Made by a program: the position numbers and the translations under genes. The notes under the pieces were generated by a model that was not told the origin of the DNA, did not search any database, and saw nothing but the letters and a program-made list of their open reading frames with translations. A stretch of 64,000 nt of DNA from contig NC_054537.1 in NCBI RefSeq assembly GCF_017654505.1, forward strand, positions 60,786,145-60,850,144, read 5' to 3'. Shown here one piece after another: positions 57,651-64,000 of this stretch (positions are counted from its first letter, which is position 1; each line of letters starts with the position of its first letter). Source of the stretch: Polyodon spathula (lineage: Eukaryota; Chordata; Actinopteri; Acipenseriformes; Polyodontidae).

Positions 57651-59429
57651 CTTTTTGCTTAGATTTTAACTTACTCATTACTCATTAACTTACAAATAGG
57701 GGTAATTAACTTACAACCAAAATAATTGACCTCTAATTCTGATAAAACATAAACAAACATGGGGAACTAAAATAAATAAATAATAATAATTGGTCACTGG
57801 CTGTTGGAAGTAGTTAAAGTACATTTTTTATTTTTCTTTTCTATTATTATTTTCATTCACTTAAAAAAAAAAAAAAAGATTTTGCATATGTGGTATTGGT
57901 TTACTCACTCCTTTTGGATGCAATCTCTCCATTAGCTTGCCATCTCCATTCACTTTGCACTCCTTGGACAAAAAGGCTTTAACTTAATGAACTGTGGTTA
58001 GTATCCAGTGCATTTTTGGAAGGTTTTCAACTAAAACATTGAATGCAAATGCAATACTTTCTAAAAAATAACAAGAAAACACAATAAACAGTTTTAATGT
58101 AGGTTACAATGCATGGTACCAGTTCAATATTCTAGTTATCCTTTCTGTATATTCAATATGGATTTCTCTACCATGACTACTTTAGTGAATTTGAACTAAA
58201 TTTGCCACTGTTTGTAAAACTGCCAATCATACAGTACTCCACTTATAGAAGTGTTTTGTATGTATATAATGGAAGGAACATAAATAAAACTGGAAGTAAT
58301 GTGAGAAGTTACCTAAGATATATAAACAGCTCGGTAATTATTCCTGCAACATTGTTAATTAACATTTTAAATAATTTAAAAAGAATATAAATACTTTGTT
58401 GTTGTTGAAGTGATATTTGTAATAGTAAGAAGTGTTCTGCTTTCTTTCTTCCTGATTTGTTCCTACATTTAGGCTCTCTTCAGAAGTCACTGGCCTGGGG
58501 GCACTGTAATGCTTCCCATCATACACTAGTGCATTAGTCACCTGACAGGACATTTCCAATGGCCGTTTGTGACAATTATGGACTATAAACTACAAAGGAA
58601 CTCCTGCCATTTATATTGAAAACAATTATTTATATAATCCTGAAAAAAAACAAATAATCTAATAATTTAACCACTGTCCTAACTCCTGTGTTGCTCTCAT
58701 TGCTGTATCAGTTTAACATTGTTTGTGACTCAGACCTGGCTGAACAAAGACTCTTGTTTAATTTTCATTTCTTCTGTTTATTTGATGTTCATGCTCAGGC
58801 TTATCTATGTAATGGCATGAGCTATCAGTGTTTCAATTCATTGTATTCAAATATATCTACATTACTGAGGTAAATTAAATAGTGATAGCTTTTTATAAGT
58901 AAAGGATTCCTGATTAAATGTTTGCAGTCTCTTTCCTTTCTTTGTATTTGTTAATGTCAACATTAACAACTTATTTATGATGTCACATGTTTATTATGTT
59001 ACATGTATGTAGTCAAGTTTACAGACCTATACACCTATGAAAACTCCTTGAGCTGCAGTTGACGCTATGGAGGAATACCAACAAAACTTTTGTATCTAAT
59101 CTGTATAGTTATTTATGTCATGCTTAAAAATTACAAATTTAATAAGCTTCAGGGATCTTTCAAGTAGTCGTACAGCTGTGCTGTAAAAATGGATGAGCCT
59201 AATAAATCTTAAACCTGTGTTACGTACCTCACTTTGAAGATGTTAGTCATTTTTTTCTCTCTTAAGCGCATCAAAACACATTTTGAACATGTAATAAAAA
59301 TACAGTACAACTGGTGTTAAAACCAATGGAAACAAATTGCCATATTTACACCACTGTTACTGCAGTACAAAATTTGCAACACATTGTAATAAATTTTTCC
59401 ATAAACCTTACCAGTTTTCTATGGTCTCA
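57651..59429. other. AT-rich noncoding stretch
   Basis: Nothing recognised beyond homopolymer runs. Confidence 0.4.
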
Positions 59430-60200
59430 GGGTTCGGTCTTGAAGAAGCATTTGTTTTGGTAAGTGCACTGCTGGCCACTTTATTAGTCCCTCAGCTGTA
59501 CCTAATATTAGGTTGGGCCACTGTTTGCCTTAACTACAGACTTTATACAACATGGCACAGATTCCATAAGGTGCTGGAAGATGTCTCAAGGGATGTTATT
59601 CCATTCAGTCATTTCATGTAATTGATGTAGAGTGTTAGTCATAGGATCATTGTGATAAATTTGTTCTTCAAGTTCATACAAAACATGCTCAGTTGGACTG
59701 AAATACGGAGATTGTTGTGGCCACGAAAGATACCCCAATTCCCTGTTGTGCTCCTTAGACCTTTTACACCCAATTCAGACACACTGATGGGTGCATTACC
59801 ATCTTGAAAGTAGCTATTGCCATCAGGGAACAAGTGCAGCATTGTTGGGGAGACTAGATCTGCAATGATGTTTAAGTCAACTACATTCGCCCAGCCTTCC
59901 TGAGTGACCAAGGGATCCAGGGTATACCAAAATAACACCACACCAGGGCAATGGCAGATCCAATGGGGAAGACGTGTCCTACAAATGTGGCTAGGCATTG
60001 TATGTGTTTTGATGCAGTACTGTAATATGATGATGACCCTCTCTTGTTAATGTGGATTACCTCAAACCAGAAACATGGGACTGCCAAAGACAAAAGCCAT
60101 CCCTGCAGGTGCCTGCCAGGAGGTGGCTCTGTAGCCAGCTTTGTAACCAGAGCTGACATTCTACCTAGGTCAAACATGGCAGTATTCATAGGACTGCTTG
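59430..60200 (-). pseudogene. Mariner/Tc1-type transposase remnant, minus strand
   Basis: The minus strand encodes, in order and in shifting frames, PIGSAIALVW and YFGIPWIPW (about 59965-59915), a piece ending LFPDGNSYFQDGNAPIS (about 59850-59780), and WPQQSPYFSPTEHVLYELEE (about 59725-59660). They correspond to the second and third catalytic motifs of Tc1/mariner transposases (FQxDNAP and PQSPDLxPIEHxW). The catalytic aspartate of FQxDNAP reads as glycine, and several frameshifts are present. This is a different lineage from the two Tc1 copies in the introns. Confidence 0.65.
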
Positions 60201-62593
60201 GTATTTACTATTCAACCTCCAAATCAATGTTACACAGCAAATCAACTGAGAAAATTAAGGGGTCTGGTACTTTACCAGAATTTTTACATGAACATCAGCA
60301 TTGATGATACAAAAAAACAACCAAGGACACGACCTCGGTGTCCTCATAGCTAGTTACAGCCATGGCTGTAGCATAGTGAGCTGACTCAGCTTTTGCCTTC
60401 GTACACGAGGGAGAAGAAAAGCTTTCCTGTACTTCAATAAAGGTTGACAAACTATGGATAGAAAAGGCACATGTTGCTAGTTAAGAAACATTATCTTTGT
60501 TATATCAGGCATTTCAGTGGGTATCAAGCTTTCTTTGTTGTGGCTAATTATAATTACAGCCTTGAACTTCAAAGAATCCATCCCATGAGATTTAGTTCTT
60601 GTATGCAATTCAAGTCAAGGGCATCTCATTAAATTGGTAATAACTAAGCTTTTTAAAAAATGTCCTTACCTCTCATTTGCATAATATCAGTCACACAAAC
60701 TCCTTACTGTTTTGCTGTTCATCTACTTTGTTTTCCATACATTATTTATTTCCCTTTGACTCAAGCGAAACACATTTTTTCTTGCTTCAACAATTTAAGT
60801 TTGAATGTTGTATTTCCTGTGCTAAAGATAGTTGGACTCCAGCTGACCCTTGTTAAGCATTCTGCACATAGATTTCTATGCAGGGTCTGGTGGGGTCCTT
60901 TTACCTGTAACACAGGAAGTAAATGTGAGGAGGAAACCAAAAACTACTACCACTGATAATGGTGGGAAAATAAATGAGCATGATGTTATAGTAATAACAG
61001 GAAAGATAGGTAAAGCTGCAAATGTTATTGTATTAATGCAGTGGTTCCCAACCTGAGTCCGCAGGAAAACAAAATAGCCTCCTCGCACTGGCAAGTCCCT
61101 AATTTCACAATGCAAATCATCTTCGGCAGAACTAGTGCCTGCCGTTGTATTACACTTTGCTACCATTGTATAAGTGTGGCTAAATGTGCAATAATTTGCA
61201 GCGTGTGACATCATTTAGCCTGGTGACTAAATCCTGTCACATGCTGCAACTCGCCGCATGTTGGAAGCAACCCCAAGTGGTTCACCCTGCTAGTGAGAAG
61301 TGTCAGCAATGAATTGCTGGATAGAAACAGGGTCTTTGAAGAGGAAAGCAAGTGAAAATGAAGCAAGTGGCACTAGAGTACAGAGGCGGCTCGTCAATGG
61401 CCTCACCAAGTATTCCCAAATGTTAAAAAAACATTTTGCATATTCTTTTTATTTAATTGAGAAATATAAACACATTTAAGCACAGTTAAGCATCTATATA
61501 TTAAATACTTGTAATTCCACAGAAGCACTAGTGATGTTATTTGAAAGTCACAACTCGCTTTCATCAATAGCAAAATAGCAACGAGAGAAAGCTGGAACAA
61601 TGCGTGAGGCACAAATCTTTCTGAAAGCATTGCCATGGTAACCACAGCTTGCTGAGACACCTACCTGATTTGGAAAAGTTAAAATTTGTGCGATTTATTC
61701 AATAATGACTTTAGTTGAATCTGATATTATATGCGATCTGAGGAAAATCCTTTTTACATTAAGATCACAAGAAGAGAGAAGCTCAATTGTTAAGGACAGC
61801 AGAATAACACTGGCAATGGAGATTTGGAAGAAAGACGGTAAATGAATGTGGCAAGGAGTCCACAATGGCAGGCAGCACTGTGAACAAACTATTGTTGGCC
61901 ATGTTCCTTTCTTTTAACTAAATAAGGCAAGGCTACATCTCTTTTAATGGACCTAAAACGTCAATTTCTTGCAACGACATGACAAACTGCCTTGCTCATT
62001 TTGAATGAATGATTGTGTGATATTGTATATTGTAAGGTGGGTTTCATTACAGCCATCTTCTTGTGAAAGCTAGTGGTTCTGTCTGCTGTACTATCCAACT
62101 ATTTAATTCTTTGCATGCATGGTTAAAATATTACTTCAAATGAATCCGGTGCCACTAGAGGTTGCAGAATCATTTTTATGGAGATTACCTTTTCTTTGTT
62201 TGCCTCAATGATCATTCTGCACTTGCTCCTTTCCTCTGTGTGTGTGTGATATTTTAACAATGGTTTTTGATGTGCAAAGTAGACAGGGATAGGCAGCATC
62301 CTTGGTTCTCTGTGCTTAAGTATATTTTATGTTACCCTTCACCCTTGGAGACCTGGCATTCTAAGACAGCCACATTCATAATTACAATGATGTACTCAAC
62401 TCAGGGGGGGTTTGTTCCTGCTCACAAAAAAAAAGGCTCAGAATAACAGTCAGCTCATGCAGGGACCAGCATGTGCAGTACACTGCTGACGAAACAGATG
62501 AGGGACAGCTAGAAATAACAACACCACTCCTCTCATTTCTGCAACACCACAAGGCTTTTCTTCATTTTGCATCAGTGGACAGTGTGCTGAATT

Positions 62594-62596
<3 letters not shown>
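60201..62596. other. Noncoding stretch, few features
   Basis: A fragment near 61037-61062 (CAGTGGTTCCCAACCTGAG) resembles a hAT-type terminus. Otherwise nothing was recognised. Confidence 0.4.
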
Positions 62597-62625
<29 letters not shown>

Positions 62626-63700
62626 TTTCTTAGCAGGCGTCCTTATCCAGGGCGACTTAAAATTGTTACAAAATATCACATTGTAAAGTATCACATTACA
62701 GGTAAGCTGTTCTAAAGTACAATAAAATCAGTAGCAAAAGATCAAATTCAAATAAGAGCAAAAAAAATAGAGAATACAGTAAATAATTACAGGTTCAATT
62801 AAGAGCAGTTAACTTATATTAAAAATATTTGCTTATACAAGTCCATTATGAGCATGCAGTAAATACGAAGAATGGATGAGAATGATTTTAATAAGCGCAA
62901 TTACAAAAAACGTGAATACAGATACATATAAGAGTAAAGTCAAATAAAAGATACAGGAAATAGTTATAATTAAGACCAGTAGTAAAATACAGAAAGGTAT
63001 GGAGCACCTCAGTGCAAGTGCAGGTGCAAGTATTGATACAATTGTGTGCCATATATTCAAAAATTGTGAGGTTTACAGGTGCTATCTGAACAGGTGTGTC
63101 TTGAGGACACACCAGAAGGTGGTCAGGGACTGAGCAGTCCTGATATCCATGGGTAGGTGGTTCTGCCACTGAGGGGCAAGGGTGGAGAAGGAGTGGGTTC
63201 TGGAAGTGGGGGAGCAGAGAAGGAGTGGGGTACAGCTAATCTGGTGGTGGTTGAGGAGCGGAGGGGGTGAAAGGAGAAATTAGTCAGGAGATAGGATGGA
63301 GCAAAAAGGTCCAGACAACGATAGGCGAGCATCAATAGGGAGCCAGTGCAGAGAGCAGAGCAGCGGTGTAGCATGGGATAATTGAGGAAGGGAAAAGAAG
63401 AAAAGGAGGTCTGACTTGGAGAGGTTGAGCTTGAGATGATGCGAATGCATCCAGGAGGAGATGGTCAAGAGGCAGGTCGAGATACGGGAGGAAATGTTGG
63501 GGTCAGAGGGGGGAGAGGAGAGGAAGATATGAGCATCATCAACATAGAGATGATATGAAAAAGCCATGGGAGGAGATGAGGGGACCCAGTGAGCGGGTGT
63601 AGAGAGAAAACAGGAGGGGTCCCAGGACTGAGTCTTGGGGGACACCAGTTGAAAGAGAGCAAGAGACACCCGGTACCAAATTAAATTAAATTCAATCATA
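62597..63700 (-). mobile_element. L2-like LINE fragment, 5'-truncated, minus strand
   Basis: The minus strand encodes part of a reverse transcriptase: [20 protein letters not shown] (YVDD in place of YADD), then ISTCLLTISSWMHSHHLKLN and LSKSDLL. A frameshifted C-terminal piece follows near 63175-63080 (WQNHLPMDIRTAQSLTTF, then LKTHLF). The 3' end reads AAGT.GCCCTGGATAAGGAC, then GCCTGCTAAG and (AAAT)n. The order and motifs fit the L2 clade. The 5' end is missing and frameshifts are present. Confidence 0.75.
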
Positions 63701-64000
63701 CCTTCTTAAAGGACAGCAGGGTTCAGGAAAAATATAGCATTGCACATCCCCATGTGTTGCTACAACTGTTTAAATAATGTACCTGTGTTTTTTTCTTTTC
63801 ATTGTTAACACCCTGACAACTTTTTACACGTATAACTTTAAACTGTTTCAAAGCTGTTTTCTAAATGGCCGCTCTAGTGCACTGATAGAGTAAGAATTAC
63901 TGCTCACATTGTCAAACAGGTAACACAGCAATAACGATCCACGATGTGGTGCAGAACAGAAGAGCCAGAGCACTACTTGTTAGGTTTATTTTTAATTTAA
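63701..64000. other. Noncoding end of window
   Basis: Nothing recognised. Confidence 0.4.

Overview
The window looks like vertebrate nuclear DNA from a ray-finned fish. It is AT-rich, has long introns, long (TA)n and (GT)n tracts, and many decayed transposons. Several repeat types (a tRNA-headed SINE ending in ...GGATAAAGGCGTCTGCTAAATAAA, Ngaro/DIRS and Tc1 remnants, L2-like LINE) suggest a non-teleost such as sturgeon or paddlefish, but that assignment rests on memory of repeat families, not on a search.

The only clear cellular gene is a plus-strand poly(rC)-binding protein gene (PCBP3/PCBP4 type, three KH domains). I reconstruct twelve coding exons between 9761 and 56191, all with GT-AG introns and matching phases, giving 458 residues. 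KH1 is built from exons 1-4, with its GKKG loop split between a 24-nt and a 33-nt microexon. KH2 lies in exons 5-6 and KH3 in exon 11. The 116-codon terminal exon carries an alanine-rich tail ending RQKFAPY, which resembles PCBP4 rather than PCBP2/3. Exon 7 has two in-phase donors, so a 23-residue linker is probably optional.

Layout: 1-9.7 kb is upstream DNA with repeats and two LTR-like segments. Intron 1 (9.9-18.5 kb) holds a Ngaro/DIRS-like retroelement with a nested piggyBac-type MITE. Intron 4 (19.2-28.6 kb) holds a Tc1 copy, a solo LTR inside a (TA)n tract, and two SINEs. Intron 5 (28.7-36.6 kb) holds a frameshifted EnSpm/CACTA-type transposase inside a large repeat. Introns 7-9 hold unclassified repeats, an inverted repeat pair and a second Tc1 copy. 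Intron 11 holds a ZBED-type hAT remnant. Past the gene are a SINE-like repeat (57.1-57.6 kb), a mariner/Tc1 remnant (59.4-60.2 kb) and an L2-like LINE (62.6-63.7 kb).

The most interesting signals are in the PCBP gene itself. About 200 nt of C/U-rich sequence sits just before the terminal exon, and a C-run followed by four G-runs lies just after the stop codon. Both are the kind of sequence this protein family binds, so self-regulation of splicing or mRNA fate is a testable idea.
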